DNA of 64,000 nucleotides from Alphaproteobacteria bacterium (GTDB lineage Bacteria; Pseudomonadota; Alphaproteobacteria; UBA828), in contig JAJEEP010000140.1 in assembly GCA_022820945.1 (NCBI GenBank), positions 1-64,000 of the forward strand, given 5' to 3'. The translations under genes were made by a program, and so were the position numbers. The first letter of the stretch is position 1; every line of letters starts with the position of its first letter. Below are positions 17,390 to 26,363 of this stretch, piece after piece. Under the pieces are notes generated by a model. That model searched no databases and had not been told where the DNA came from. It saw only the letters and a program-made list of their open reading frames with translations.

Positions 17390-17616
17390 GGGTCCCTCCC
17401 TTCCGCGCTCGGCGCCCATCCGCCGCGCGGGTCGGCGCCGATGCTAACCGACACGCCACACCGAGTCATGGCGGCATCGTCGATCGGTCTCACCGCTGGT
17501 TGCGATTCGAGGCGTCGGCGGCATAGCCTTGGCTCGTTGCGACAGCCAGAGATGCAACGCGAATCGACGCGGCCGCTCATGCGCCATCCCCTGAACACGA
17601 ACGCTGCGTCGAGCCG

Positions 17617-18447
17617 ATGGAGACGAAACCCGTAACGGTCTTCGAAGGATCGGGATTTCTGGGCCACCAGATCGTCAAGTGCTTGACGGAGGCGGGATAC
17701 GGCGCGCGTGTGGCCATGCGTCACCCGGACTGAGCCACGTCCCTCGCAAGGCCTGGCCCGGACGGCCGGATCGAGCTCGTGCAGGCCGACGTTTGGAACG
17801 AGGCGACGGTCGCGCGTGCCGTGGAAGGATCAGCCTCGGTCGTCAATACCGTCGGTCATTACGTCGAGAAGAGCGGTGCGACGTTCGACAGAGTCCACGG
17901 CCAGGGAGCCCTGCGTGTCGCCCGACAGGCGAAGCAGGCGGGGACCAAGCGGCTGGTCCACATCTCGGGAGTGGGCGCAGACCCAGGATCGCCGTCGCGC
18001 TACGTTCGCGCCCGGGGGATCGGAGAAACGCTCGTCCAGGACGCGTTCGACGGCGTCACGATCCTGCGTCCCAGCGTGATATTCGGTCCGGGCGATTCCT
18101 TCCTCGACACGCTCGCTCGCATGACGTAGCGATCTCCGGTCATGCCCCTGTTCGGTATGGGCGGCACCAGACTACAGCCCGTCTTCGTGGGCAACGTCGC
18201 CGAAGCGTGTGTGCGGGCCCTGGCCGATCCCTCCTCGCGGGGCAAGGTGTACGAGCTCGGGGGACCAAGGATCTACACATACAGGGAGCTGGTGCGATTG
18301 GTGCGCGAACGGGTGGCCGGGTGGGCGCTCATGGTCCCGTGCTCCTTCCTTGTCTGGGAAATTTTGGCGGCCATGATGGCGCTGCATCCCGAGCCACCGC
18401 TAACCCGCGATCAGGTGATGCTGATGAAGCCGGACGATACGAGATAA
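17617..18447 (+). pseudogene. NDUFA9-like SDR (complex I accessory family) with two in-frame stops
   Basis: One reading frame of 277 codons encodes an atypical SDR. It has a Rossmann start (VFEGSGFLGHQIVK), VQADVWNEATVARA, an HISGVGAD strand, RPSVIFGPGDSF and a C-terminal VFVGNVAEACVRAL and RIYTYRELV. This is the complex I NDUFA9 subunit-like family. The frame is broken by TGA at 17731-17733 and TAG at 18127-18129, with no frameshift: the protein reads in frame across both. The ORF track therefore shows three pieces. It is a recently inactivated gene unless the stops are assembly errors or recoded. Confidence 0.8.
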
Positions 18448-18527
18448 GGCGGACATGCCGGGATACCGCGCAACCCCTCGGCTCGGGGCTGCGAGACCGC
18501 CCGCGAGGCCCCGCATCGGCCGGTACC

Positions 18528-19829
18528 CTAATCAGTCGGCTTGTAGGTCAACGCCACGCTGTTCGGCCGCCCCGGCACCAAAAGCTCCGTCACGGTCGCA
18601 GGCGTGCGCGCCACCACCTCACCGCGCCGGATCACCGCGAGCCGCGTCGCCCTCAGACGGATTGCCTCCAGCGGGTCTGCGGCCTGGAGCACGACCATGT
18701 CGGCATGGCAGCCGGGCGCCAGCCCGTAGCCTTCAAGCTGCATCATCCTGGCGGGGTTCACGGTGATCGCGTCGAAGCAGGCCCGCACCTCGTCGGCCCC
18801 GAACATGGCCGCCACGTGCGAGCCCATGTGCGCGACCTCCAGCATGTCGGCGCAGCCGTAGACGTACCACGGGTCCATCACGCAATCCTGGCCGAAGGCC
18901 AGCGTGATGCCGGCCTCTCTCAGCTCCGGCACGCGCGTCATGCCGCGCCACTTGGGGTAGCTGCCGTTGTTGTGCCCCCACGCTGCGATGTTGGTGAGGG
19001 GATTGGGGGTCACGCCGATCTCCGACTCCGCGATCAGCGGGATCAACTTGCTCACATAGTAGTTGTCCATGACGTGCATGGAGGCCAGGTGCGAGGCCGT
19101 CACCCGCCCCTGCAGGCCGAGGCGATGGGTCTCCCTCGCCAGCGTCTCGATGTGGCGCGACATCGGGTCGTCGGTCTCGTCGCAATGCATGTCGACCAGG
19201 AGCCCGCGCTCCGCCGCAATCTCCATGAGCTCAGTCACGGATTCGGTGCCCTCGGCCATCGAGCGCTCGAAATGCGGGATGCCGCCGACCACCTCGACGC
19301 CCATGTCGAGCGCCCGGCGCAGGTGGTCCTGCGCGCCGGGGTAGCGGTAATAGCCCATCTGCGGAAAGGCGATGAGCTGCAGGTCGATGTACGGCGCGAC
19401 CCGGCGCTTGACCTCGAGCAGCGCCTCGACCCCCGTCAGCCTCTCGTCGCAGACGTCCACATGGCTGCGGATCGCCTGGATTCCCTGGGCGATCGCCATG
19501 TCGCAATAGGTCATCGCCCGCTCGGCGACCGCCTCCGGGGTCAGCTGCTTCTTCAGCTCATCCCACAGGTAGATGCCCTCAAAGAGGAGGCCGGCCTGGT
19601 CGGGCCGCGGCAGAGCGTCGGTAAGCGCACGCGCGAGCGTCGCATCCATGTGGAAGTGAGCGTCGATGAAGGGCGGCGAGACCAGCCGGTCCGTGGCGTC
19701 GATCTCCTGCCCGGCCTCGGCCTTCAGTGCCGGCTCCACGGCAACGATGCGCCCGTCCTGCACGCCGATGTCCACGCCAACCCGCCCGTCGGGCAGATTG
19801 GCGCCACGCACGATCAAGTCCATCGCCAT
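18528..19829 (-). CDS. Cytosine/creatinine deaminase-like amidohydrolase
   Basis: A 433-residue protein from ATG 19829 (MAMDLIVRGA); the track's 32-residue extension is not supported. Metal and catalytic residues sit where E. coli cytosine deaminase has them: H58-x-H60 (DAHFHMD), H215 and E218 (MHCDETD), H247 (SHLAS) and D315 (GQDCVMD). This subfamily includes cytosine, isocytosine and creatinine deaminases. The gene lies downstream of hyuB on the same strand, which makes creatinine-type deamination to an N-methylhydantoin attractive, but the substrate is inference. Confidence 0.88.
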   Translation of the reverse strand: MAMDLIVRGANLPDGRVGVDIGVQDGRIVAVEPALKAEAGQEIDATDRLVSPPFIDAHFHMDATLARALTDALPRPDQAGLLFEGIYLWDELKKQLTPEAVAERAMTYCDMAIAQGIQAIRSHVDVCDERLTGVEALLEVKRRVAPYIDLQLIAFPQMGYYRYPGAQDHLRRALDMGVEVVGGIPHFERSMAEGTESVTELMEIAAERGLLVDMHCDETDDPMSRHIETLARETHRLGLQGRVTASHLASMHVMDNYYVSKLIPLIAESEIGVTPNPLTNIAAWGHNNGSYPKWRGMTRVPELREAGITLAFGQDCVMDPWYVYGCADMLEVAHMGSHVAAMFGADEVRACFDAITVNPARMMQLEGYGLAPGCHADMVVLQAADPLEAIRLRATRLAVIRRGEVVARTPATVTELLVPGRPNSVALTYKPTD

Positions 19830-20141
19830 GTCGTCTCTCCCGTTTCCGCTTCGCCACGCCTGTTGCGCGCGCGAGACATCGAGGCCGGCCGCCTGCCTCG
19901 CGGCACTCCTGCCGACGAATGCCACCGGAAGCCAGTATATCCCGGTTCGATGTCGGTTATGGGTGTGTGCGGTCCTGACGTGTCGAAGTGCGCATCCCTT
20001 TTCCCTCTCCTGCCCCTTGCGCCGAGAGGCCCGGGAGCCAAGCGAGCGCCCGACGCTTGAGGGAAACGAAATCGAACATAATTCGGGCTACGCGACCTGC
20101 TCCAGGGAGTGCTTTACGCGGCACTCACGGCCAAGGATAAA
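19830..20141. other. Non-coding interval upstream of the deaminase gene
   Basis: About 310 bp between the deaminase start and the hyuB-tail duplicate. Track ORFs here are shadows. No palindrome or clear -35/-10 pair was recognised, although the deaminase promoter could lie here because the plus-strand insertion separates it from hyuB. Confidence 0.4.
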
Positions 20142-20326
20142 GGCGCCGGCCTCGGCGGCCTTGGCCTCGCGCTCCTGCAGGAAGCGCAGCACGCGCCGGT
20201 TAAACTCCGGCGGCTTGGGCGGCGCGAGCTCGGTCTCCTCCGGGCAACGCGCGCGGAGCTCCTCGACGGTGCCGCCCCGATCGAAGAGCTACACCTCGCC
20301 GCGCGCAGCACGGAGCTTGTCGCGCA
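20142..20326 (-). pseudogene. Partial duplicate of the hyuB 3' end
   Basis: These 185 bp align without gaps to 21397-21581, the last part of hyuB, at a constant offset of 1255 bp with about 14 differences. The copy has no 5' part. One substitution creates an in-frame TAG where hyuB reads the Gln of EVQLFDRG, so it cannot encode a product. With the intact hyuB end it forms direct repeats bracketing the plus-strand ORF at 20411-21241. Confidence 0.88.
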
Positions 20327-20410
20327 AGCTGGGTGCACCCATTGAAAATGGTGAAGTATTGGACATAATGTTATCAGAGCAGCGCCACTCCCAGTTCGGC
20401 GTGAACTCCT

Positions 20411-21241
20411 ATGGCACTTGAGCAGCAGACGATAGCATTGATCGGCGTCGGCGTGGTGATCATCGGCGTCACTGTTGGCTTGCACTCCATCACTCAGGCT
20501 GACATTCGCGCTTTGGGCACGAGCGTCGACAGTTTGCGCGGCGACGTTGCCGACGTTGGTCAGCGTGTAGCTGTGCTTGAGCCGAAGGTTGGCAGTATCG
20601 ACCAGACCCTCGCGCGCCTGGAAGAGCGCGTTGACGGGTTTGACCAGCGCATCTCTACGGTGGACCAGCATCTCGGTGGTATCAATCAACGCCTCACCCG
20701 TGTGGAGACCAGCCTCGATACCGTTCTTGCGCTCAGTGGAGGACTCGAGCCATCTAGCTACGTGTTTCAGGGTCTCCCGACAGATGAACAGTCCGGTCTC
20801 GACGCGATGGCTGTCGTACCAGACTCGCAGCCCGAAGATGTCGCGGTCGTCGCCACAGTGGATGTCGCAGAAGTAGTGGCGGAAGCGCCCTCAGAGTTAC
20901 TCTCCGACAATGGTGACGAGTCACCTATGGTCTATGTCCTCGTGAAGGAGAACGACAACTCCTTCGGCCAGGTCCGCCGGCGCGTCACGCTGGAGATAGA
21001 AATACCCGGCGCCGATCCGACGTCTCGGACCGCAGTCAAGACCATGATGCGGGCGGCTTACGATCGGCTTCAAGTCGACCGGCCCGACGCCGTGTCAGTG
21101 CGGCTGTGGCGTTCCTATGAGGACGATTCCAACGCCCAGAACAGTGTCGTCTATGCACCGGACGGCTGCGGCTGGTCTGGCGATAGCTGCACGGGCGAGT
21201 TGTGGACCGACCTTCTCCAGGGCGATCTGCCGACCGGCTAG
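20411..21241 (+). CDS. Membrane-anchored coiled-coil protein, DUF4875-like C-terminus
   Basis: A 276-residue protein. An N-terminal hydrophobic segment (about residues 9-24, ALIGVGVVIIGVTVG) is a signal anchor. Residues about 30-110 are heptad-like repeats (VDSLRGDV, VAVLEPKV, LARLEERV, VDGFDQRI, INQRLTRV), giving a predicted coiled coil. A linker leads to a C-terminal domain from VYVLVKEND to VVYAPDGCGWSGDSC, whose PDGxGWSG motif recalls DUF4875; this match is from memory. Its orientation is opposite to the surrounding operon and flanking DNA is AT-richer. It is bracketed by 185-bp direct repeats, suggesting an insertion. Function unknown. Confidence 0.65.
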   Translation: MALEQQTIALIGVGVVIIGVTVGLHSITQADIRALGTSVDSLRGDVADVGQRVAVLEPKVGSIDQTLARLEERVDGFDQRISTVDQHLGGINQRLTRVETSLDTVLALSGGLEPSSYVFQGLPTDEQSGLDAMAVVPDSQPEDVAVVATVDVAEVVAEAPSELLSDNGDESPMVYVLVKENDNSFGQVRRRVTLEIEIPGADPTSRTAVKTMMRAAYDRLQVDRPDAVSVRLWRSYEDDSNAQNSVVYAPDGCGWSGDSCTGELWTDLLQGDLPTG

Positions 21242-21332
21242 AAGTCCACCGGCTTCGCCGACTTCCTGTTTGGCAAAGCCCGACCGGATACACTCCTTCT
21301 GTCAGTTTAACTTTGTGATTCCTATAGAAAGA

Positions 21333-21350
21333 GGGGGCCGCGTGGCCCCC
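21333..21350. terminator. Terminator-like hairpin downstream of hyuB
   Basis: gggggcc-gcgt-ggccccc is a perfect 7-bp G/C stem with a 4-nt loop. Read on the minus strand it lies after the hyuB stop and is followed by tctttctat, a weak U-rich tail. It could also stop plus-strand transcription from the coiled-coil gene, though without a U-tract in that direction. Confidence 0.6.
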
Positions 21351-21384
21351 CCGATCCGTTTGAAATCGGAGTAGCGCAGGCGCG

Positions 21385-23310
21385 CTACTCCGCAGCGGCG
21401 CCGGCCTCGGCGGCCTTGGCCTCGCGCTCCTGCAGGAAGCGCAGGACGCGCCGGTTGAACTCCGGCGGCTTGGGCGGGGCAAGCTCGGTCTCCGCCAGGC
21501 AGCGCTCGCGCAACTCCTCGACGGTGCCGCCGCGATCGAAGAGCTGCACCTCGCCGCGCGCAGCGCGGAGCTTTTCGCGCAGCGCGGTGGTGGCCTCCTC
21601 GTCGACCATCAGGTCGTCGCGCAGCACCACGCCGTAGCGCTCGGCGCCCGCGCGCGTGACCAGCCCGCGCTCGACCTCCAGCGCCACCAGGGCGGCATCG
21701 CGCTCAAGCGGATCGCCCCAGCCGCCGCCGCCCCAGGTCTTGAAGAGCAGCAGGTCGCCGGCCTCGACCTTCACGTGGTCGCACTTCGACGGCAGCACCT
21801 CGAACGAGCCGTCGGCGCGGTGGATTTCCTTCCGGCTGCGCCCGCCCGGCAGGCCGCCGTTGACGCCCCAGGGGTAGGTGAGCCAGCGGTCGTCGTGCAG
21901 CGACATCTCGCCGGGCTCGAGCGCCCGGTAGCCGATGGTGACGCCGTTGCCGCCGCGATGGAGGCCGGGCCCGCCGGAATCCGCGATGGTCTCGTAGACC
22001 TCGATGCGGAGCGGGAAGTAGGCCTCCAGGAACTCGTTGGGGACGTTGGTGAACGAGGGCCAGAGGGAGTGCCCGTCCGGGCCGTCGCCTGCCGGCCGGC
22101 CGGGGATGCCGCCGAAGCCGATCTGGTAGAGCTGATACCACTCGCCTTCGCTGGAATAACCCGAATACATGAAGTGCGGGCTGTCGGAGAAGCCGGCCGC
22201 CACCATGAGGTTGGGCGCGCGCTGGCCGAGCAGGCCGCCGAGCACGTCGAAGATGCGGCCCAAGGCGTGGGTGCGGGAGGAGAGCGCCGCGGGCTTCAGC
22301 GGCTTGAGCAGCGTGCCCGGCGGGATCTTCACGTCGACATGGTCGTAGAAGCCGTCGTTGAACATGATCTGCGGATCGAAGACGTTGATCATGTAAACGC
22401 CGACGAACATCTTGAACATTTCTTCGTTGAGGAAGAAGTTGATCGAGCTTTCCGACTGCGGATCGGTGCCATCGAAGTCGAACACCAGGACGTCGCCGTC
22501 GCGCCACATCTTGCAGGCCATCTTGTAGGGGCCCATGCCGAGGCCGTCGTCGCAGATGTAGTCCTCGAAGTAGAGGGTCTCGTCCTCGCCCACGGTGTTG
22601 CGGATCAGGTGCAGCATCGCGCGGCGGTTGCGCTCCAGCAGTTCGTCCATCGCCGCGATCACGGTATCGACGCCAAAACGATCGCAGAGCTCGTGAATGC
22701 GCTTCTCGGCAAGGCGCACGGCCGCGATCAGCGCGTTGAAATCGCTCCGGTTCCACTGCGGCATCCTGCACTGGTGCAGGATCACCTTGAGCACGTCTTC
22801 CTGCAGCTCGTCGTTCTTGTAGATCTTGACGATGGGGATGACGACGCCTTCCTCGTAGATCTGGTTGGCGTCGGTGGGCAGGCTCCCCGGCACCTTGCCG
22901 CCGACATCGGTCATGTGACCGAACATCGAGGCGTAGGCGATGAGGCGGCCATCACGATAGACCGGGCGCAGGATGAGCCAGTCCGGCGCATGGCTGATGG
23001 CGCCGGCGCAGCTGTAGGGATCGGAGGTGAGGAAGATGTCGCCTTCCTCGATGGTGCCGTCGTACTCGCGCTTGAAGCCGTGGATGAAGGAGCCGAACTG
23101 GCCGACGACCATCTTGCCGTCGGGGTTGGCGATCATCGGGAACTCGTCATGCTGCTCGCGGATGCCCGGAGACATGGCGGTGCGGTAGAGCACGGCGTCC
23201 ATCTCGTAGCGGGCGCTGCGCAGCGCGCTCTCGATGATGTCGAGAGTGATCGGGTCCATGTCGACTGGCTCGAACGGCGCGTCGTTGGTCTGGACGATGG
23301 TGACTGGCAT
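21385..23310 (-). CDS. hyuB: N-methylhydantoinase/oxoprolinase subunit B (HyuB)
   Basis: A 641-residue hydantoinase B family protein. Typical blocks are DPITLDIIESALRSARYEMD, REQHDEFPM, GDIFLTSDPYS, FGHMTDVGG, and the glycine-rich end GGGGWGDPLERD. HyuB pairs with HyuA to hydrolyse hydantoins or 5-oxoproline-like lactams, usually with ATP. It lies 17 bp downstream of hyuA. The C-terminal coding sequence is duplicated as a fragment 1.25 kb downstream. A terminator-like hairpin follows the stop. The exact lactam is not defined by sequence. Confidence 0.92.
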   Translation of the reverse strand: MPVTIVQTNDAPFEPVDMDPITLDIIESALRSARYEMDAVLYRTAMSPGIREQHDEFPMIANPDGKMVVGQFGSFIHGFKREYDGTIEEGDIFLTSDPYSCAGAISHAPDWLILRPVYRDGRLIAYASMFGHMTDVGGKVPGSLPTDANQIYEEGVVIPIVKIYKNDELQEDVLKVILHQCRMPQWNRSDFNALIAAVRLAEKRIHELCDRFGVDTVIAAMDELLERNRRAMLHLIRNTVGEDETLYFEDYICDDGLGMGPYKMACKMWRDGDVLVFDFDGTDPQSESSINFFLNEEMFKMFVGVYMINVFDPQIMFNDGFYDHVDVKIPPGTLLKPLKPAALSSRTHALGRIFDVLGGLLGQRAPNLMVAAGFSDSPHFMYSGYSSEGEWYQLYQIGFGGIPGRPAGDGPDGHSLWPSFTNVPNEFLEAYFPLRIEVYETIADSGGPGLHRGGNGVTIGYRALEPGEMSLHDDRWLTYPWGVNGGLPGGRSRKEIHRADGSFEVLPSKCDHVKVEAGDLLLFKTWGGGGWGDPLERDAALVALEVERGLVTRAGAERYGVVLRDDLMVDEEATTALREKLRAARGEVQLFDRGGTVEELRERCLAETELAPPKPPEFNRRVLRFLQEREAKAAEAGAAAE

Positions 23311-23327
23311 GTCGCTTCTCCCCCGCC

Positions 23328-25382
23328 TCAGTGGCCGATCGGGTTGATGATGATGTTGCCGTAGCCGTCGACCACGCCGACGTGGCCCGGCAGGATCACC
23401 GTGGTCGAGTCCATCTCGGTCACGATCGCCGGCCCCTCGATCCGGTTGCCGGCCTGGAGCCTAGCGCGGTCGTAGATCGCGGCCTCCCGGTCGCGATTGT
23501 CGACGTAAACCGTGCCGCTCGCAACCTTGGCCCCCGACGGATCGGCGCCGCCCTCGGCCACGTGACCGGCCTCGACGAAGGTCTCGGCACCGCGCATGAT
23601 CGCGCGCAGCGTCACGATCTCGTGCTCGGCATCCAGAGCGAAGGTGAAGAGCTGGGTGTGCTCGTCGTCGAACTGCTTCGCGAGCCAGCCGAGCCCTTCC
23701 CGCTCGAACTCGTCTGCGGTGAAGCTCACGGGCAACTGCAGGCCCTGGCCGTGGTAACGTAGGTCGACCTCGTACTGCACGGTCTGGTCCTCGCGCGCGA
23801 TGCCCTCGGCATCGAGCTCCTGCCTGGCGCGGGCCTCCAGATCGTCGAGGATGCCGCGCACTTCCGCGTCCGAAGTCTCGGAGAAGCGCCGCACGAAGCT
23901 CATCGACGCCTCGTCGGTCACCCGGGTGGTGGCATCGCCGTAGGCGCAGAGCACGCCGGGCGAGGGCGGGATGATGACTGGCCACGAGTTCATCAGCTTG
24001 GCGAGTGCGTTGGCGTGCAGCGGCCCGGCCCCGCCGAAGGCGATCAGCGCGAAGTCGCGCGGATCGAAGCCCTGCTGCACCGAGACCAGCCGGAGCGCGC
24101 CGAACATGTTCTCGTTGACGATATCGATGATTCCGGCCGCAGCCCGCTTGAGGTCGAGGCCGAGCGCCGTGGCGACCGTCTGCACTGCGGTGACGGAGGC
24201 ATCGATGTCCAGCTTCATCTCGCCGCCGATCAGCTCGCTCGGCAGATAGCCGAGCACCACGTTGGCATCGGTGACGGTGGGCTGATCGCCGCCCATCCCG
24301 TAGGCCGCAGGCCCCGGATCGGCGCCTGCGCTCTGCGGCCCGACCCGGAGCGCCTTGGTGATCTCGGGCACGTGGGCAATCGAGCCGCCGCCCGCGCCCA
24401 CGGTGCGAACGTCGAGCGAGGGCGCGCGCACGGTGACGTCGCCCACCGTGGTCTCGCGCCGCTTGCGGGGCACGCCGTCGAGGATCAGCGCGACGTCGGT
24501 GGAGGTCCCGCCCATGTCGAGGGTGAGCAGGTTCCGGTAGCCGGCCTGCTTGGCGATCCAGAGCGCCCCGGCGACGCCGCCGGCAGGCCCGCTCATCAGC
24601 ACGTTCACCGGCGAGTTCCGGCTCGCCTCGACCGAGGCAAGCCCGCCGTCCGAACGCAGGATGTGAAGGTGCGCGTCGATCTTGCGCTGCTTCAGCTCCT
24701 GCTCGAGGTTGCGGACGTAGACCTGGACCACCGGTGCCACGTAGGAGTTGGCGACCGTGGTGATCGCGCGCTCGTACTCGTACATCTCCGGCAGGACCTC
24801 GGAGGAAATCGAGACCGGCACGCCCGGCATCACCTCCTGGGCGATCTCGCGGATCCGCTCCTCGTGGATGCCGCCGGCGTAGGCGTTCATCAGGCAGACC
24901 GTCAGCGCCTCGATCCCTTTCGTCTTGAGATGGGTGAGCTTCTCGCGCAGGTCGTCCTCGTTCAGCTCGCGGACCACGTCGCCCCGCGCGCCGGTGCGCT
25001 CCTTCGCCTCGACTGTGAGATCCAGCGGGGCCAGCGGCTCAGGCTTGGGCCAGATGATCCAGCCGGCGAGGATGCCGGGAACGAAGGAGCGGGCGATCTG
25101 CAGCATCTGCCCGTATCCCTCGGTGGTCACGATGCCGACGCGGGCGCCCTTCCCTTCCAGGATGGTGTTGGTCGCGACCGTGGTGCCGTGCATCACGTGT
25201 GTGATCTGGGCGGGCTCGACGCCCGCGTTGTCGCACACCCGCTCGATGCCGTTGAGCACGCCGATCGACGAATCCTGCGGGGTGGACGGCACCTTCGCGC
25301 GATAGGTACCGCCGCTCGATTCGTCGATCAGCAGGAGATCGGTGAACGTCCCGCCGACGTCCACCCCTAAGCGATAAGCCAT
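23328..25382 (-). CDS. hyuA: N-methylhydantoinase/oxoprolinase subunit A (HyuA)
   Basis: A 684-residue protein with the actin-like ATPase start LGVDVGGTFTDLLLID, TTVATNTILEGKGA, a central MSGPAGGVAGALW and LDMGGTSTDVALI (second phosphate loop), and GAGGGSIAHV. These mark HyuA/acetone carboxylase-beta/oxoprolinase N-terminal families. Paired with HyuB it should give an ATP-dependent cyclic amidase. It lies about 100 bp downstream of the ABC permease gene and upstream of hyuB, in a transport-plus-hydrolysis operon. Confidence 0.92.
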   Translation of the reverse strand: MAYRLGVDVGGTFTDLLLIDESSGGTYRAKVPSTPQDSSIGVLNGIERVCDNAGVEPAQITHVMHGTTVATNTILEGKGARVGIVTTEGYGQMLQIARSFVPGILAGWIIWPKPEPLAPLDLTVEAKERTGARGDVVRELNEDDLREKLTHLKTKGIEALTVCLMNAYAGGIHEERIREIAQEVMPGVPVSISSEVLPEMYEYERAITTVANSYVAPVVQVYVRNLEQELKQRKIDAHLHILRSDGGLASVEASRNSPVNVLMSGPAGGVAGALWIAKQAGYRNLLTLDMGGTSTDVALILDGVPRKRRETTVGDVTVRAPSLDVRTVGAGGGSIAHVPEITKALRVGPQSAGADPGPAAYGMGGDQPTVTDANVVLGYLPSELIGGEMKLDIDASVTAVQTVATALGLDLKRAAAGIIDIVNENMFGALRLVSVQQGFDPRDFALIAFGGAGPLHANALAKLMNSWPVIIPPSPGVLCAYGDATTRVTDEASMSFVRRFSETSDAEVRGILDDLEARARQELDAEGIAREDQTVQYEVDLRYHGQGLQLPVSFTADEFEREGLGWLAKQFDDEHTQLFTFALDAEHEIVTLRAIMRGAETFVEAGHVAEGGADPSGAKVASGTVYVDNRDREAAIYDRARLQAGNRIEGPAIVTEMDSTTVILPGHVGVVDGYGNIIINPIGH

Positions 25383-25437
25383 TCTTCATCCTCCCGATCA
25401 CCGGGTCTGTTCACAACCGGGCCGGCGCGCAGCAGCG

Positions 25438-25460
25438 GCCGGCAGCCGGCCTCTGCCGGC
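25438..25460. other. Hairpin between permease gene and hyuA
   Basis: gccggcag at 25438-25445 pairs with ctgccggc at 25453-25460 around a 7-nt loop. It sits in the roughly 100-bp gap between the PotC-like gene and hyuA. There is no U-tract. It may modulate expression of hyuAB relative to the transporter; only the hairpin itself is seen. Confidence 0.5.
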
Positions 25461-25484
25461 ACCGGCCCGCGCCCGCGGCCCGCC

Positions 25485-26363
25485 TTAACTGCTATCCGCC
25501 GCCTTTGCGGCCTTCCGGGCGATGCCCAAGCCAGCGCCGGTCCGCCGCTTCTGGATGATGTAGACGGCGACGAAGCTCGCGAAAATGACCAGGAGCGAGA
25601 ACAGCGTCGTCATCGTTCCGATCGCGTAGATGACAGGTGTCGCGGCGATATTGATCGTGTTCATCACCTCGACCGGCAGCGTGTTGAATTCGCCCACGAT
25701 GGTCGAGGTGCGCGGGTATTCGTCATAGGAGAGCGTGAAGCCGAACAACGCCACGCCGATCAGGCCGGGCAACGTAATCGGAACGATCACATTGCGCAGA
25801 GTCTGCCATTCGGTTGCGCCCTGGTCGCGCGCGGCCTCCTCCAGCGACGGGTCGAGGCGACTGAAGATCGCCAGCATGATCAGGACGCCGAACGGCAAGG
25901 TCCAGCTCAGATGCGCGCCGAGGGCACCGGTATACCACTGGCTCTGCAGGCCGAGTTCGTTGAACCCGAGCCCGATGCCCAGGCTGATCAAGGCAGACGG
26001 CGCGATCAGACTCGCCACCACGATGTAGAAGACGACGATGTTGCCCGTGAAGCTCTTGCGGAACGCCAATCCGGCCAGGAACGAAAGCCCCATCGTCAGG
26101 ATCATGACGATGATGGCGAGGATGAGCGAGCGCACGAAGGGCATGCGAAAATCCTGGCGGCTGAAGCCGCCCGGATCGACCACCTCGCTGAACCAGTGAA
26201 GAGAGAGCCCCTGCATCGGGAACGTCATCGAGGCCAGCGGTCCCTGGAAGGACAGCACGGCGATAATCAGAATCGGCCCGTAAAGGAACAACAGGTAAAG
26301 ATAGAAAAAGATCGCGCGCGGCCAGTAGCCAGGAGCCCGGCGGATTTGGGTCGACCGTCTCAA
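25485..26363 (-). CDS. ABC transporter permease (PotC-like)
   Basis: A 292-residue permease, six predicted helices, with the binding-protein-dependent permease loop EAARDQGATEWQTLRNVIVPITLPG. The upstream gene ends in ctTGA, and a TTG overlaps that stop (TTGA), giving the sensible N-terminus LRRSTQIRRAPGYW before the first helix. The track's 377-residue ORF overruns into the upstream gene. TTG start and 4-bp overlap imply translational coupling. It partners the PotB-like protein in a polyamine/opine/amino-acid-type importer. Confidence 0.88.
   Translation of the reverse strand: MRRSTQIRRAPGYWPRAIFFYLYLLFLYGPILIIAVLSFQGPLASMTFPMQGLSLHWFSEVVDPGGFSRQDFRMPFVRSLILAIIVMILTMGLSFLAGLAFRKSFTGNIVVFYIVVASLIAPSALISLGIGLGFNELGLQSQWYTGALGAHLSWTLPFGVLIMLAIFSRLDPSLEEAARDQGATEWQTLRNVIVPITLPGLIGVALFGFTLSYDEYPRTSTIVGEFNTLPVEVMNTINIAATPVIYAIGTMTTLFSLLVIFASFVAVYIIQKRRTGAGLGIARKAAKAADSS

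Noticed and set aside
17679-20060. 793-residue plus-strand ORF
   Set aside because: Covers the NDUFA9-like pseudogene out of frame and the deaminase gene in antisense; no coherent protein.
20114-20689. 191-residue minus-strand ORF
   Set aside because: It reads the hyuB-tail duplicate in the wrong frame and then the antisense of the coiled-coil gene.
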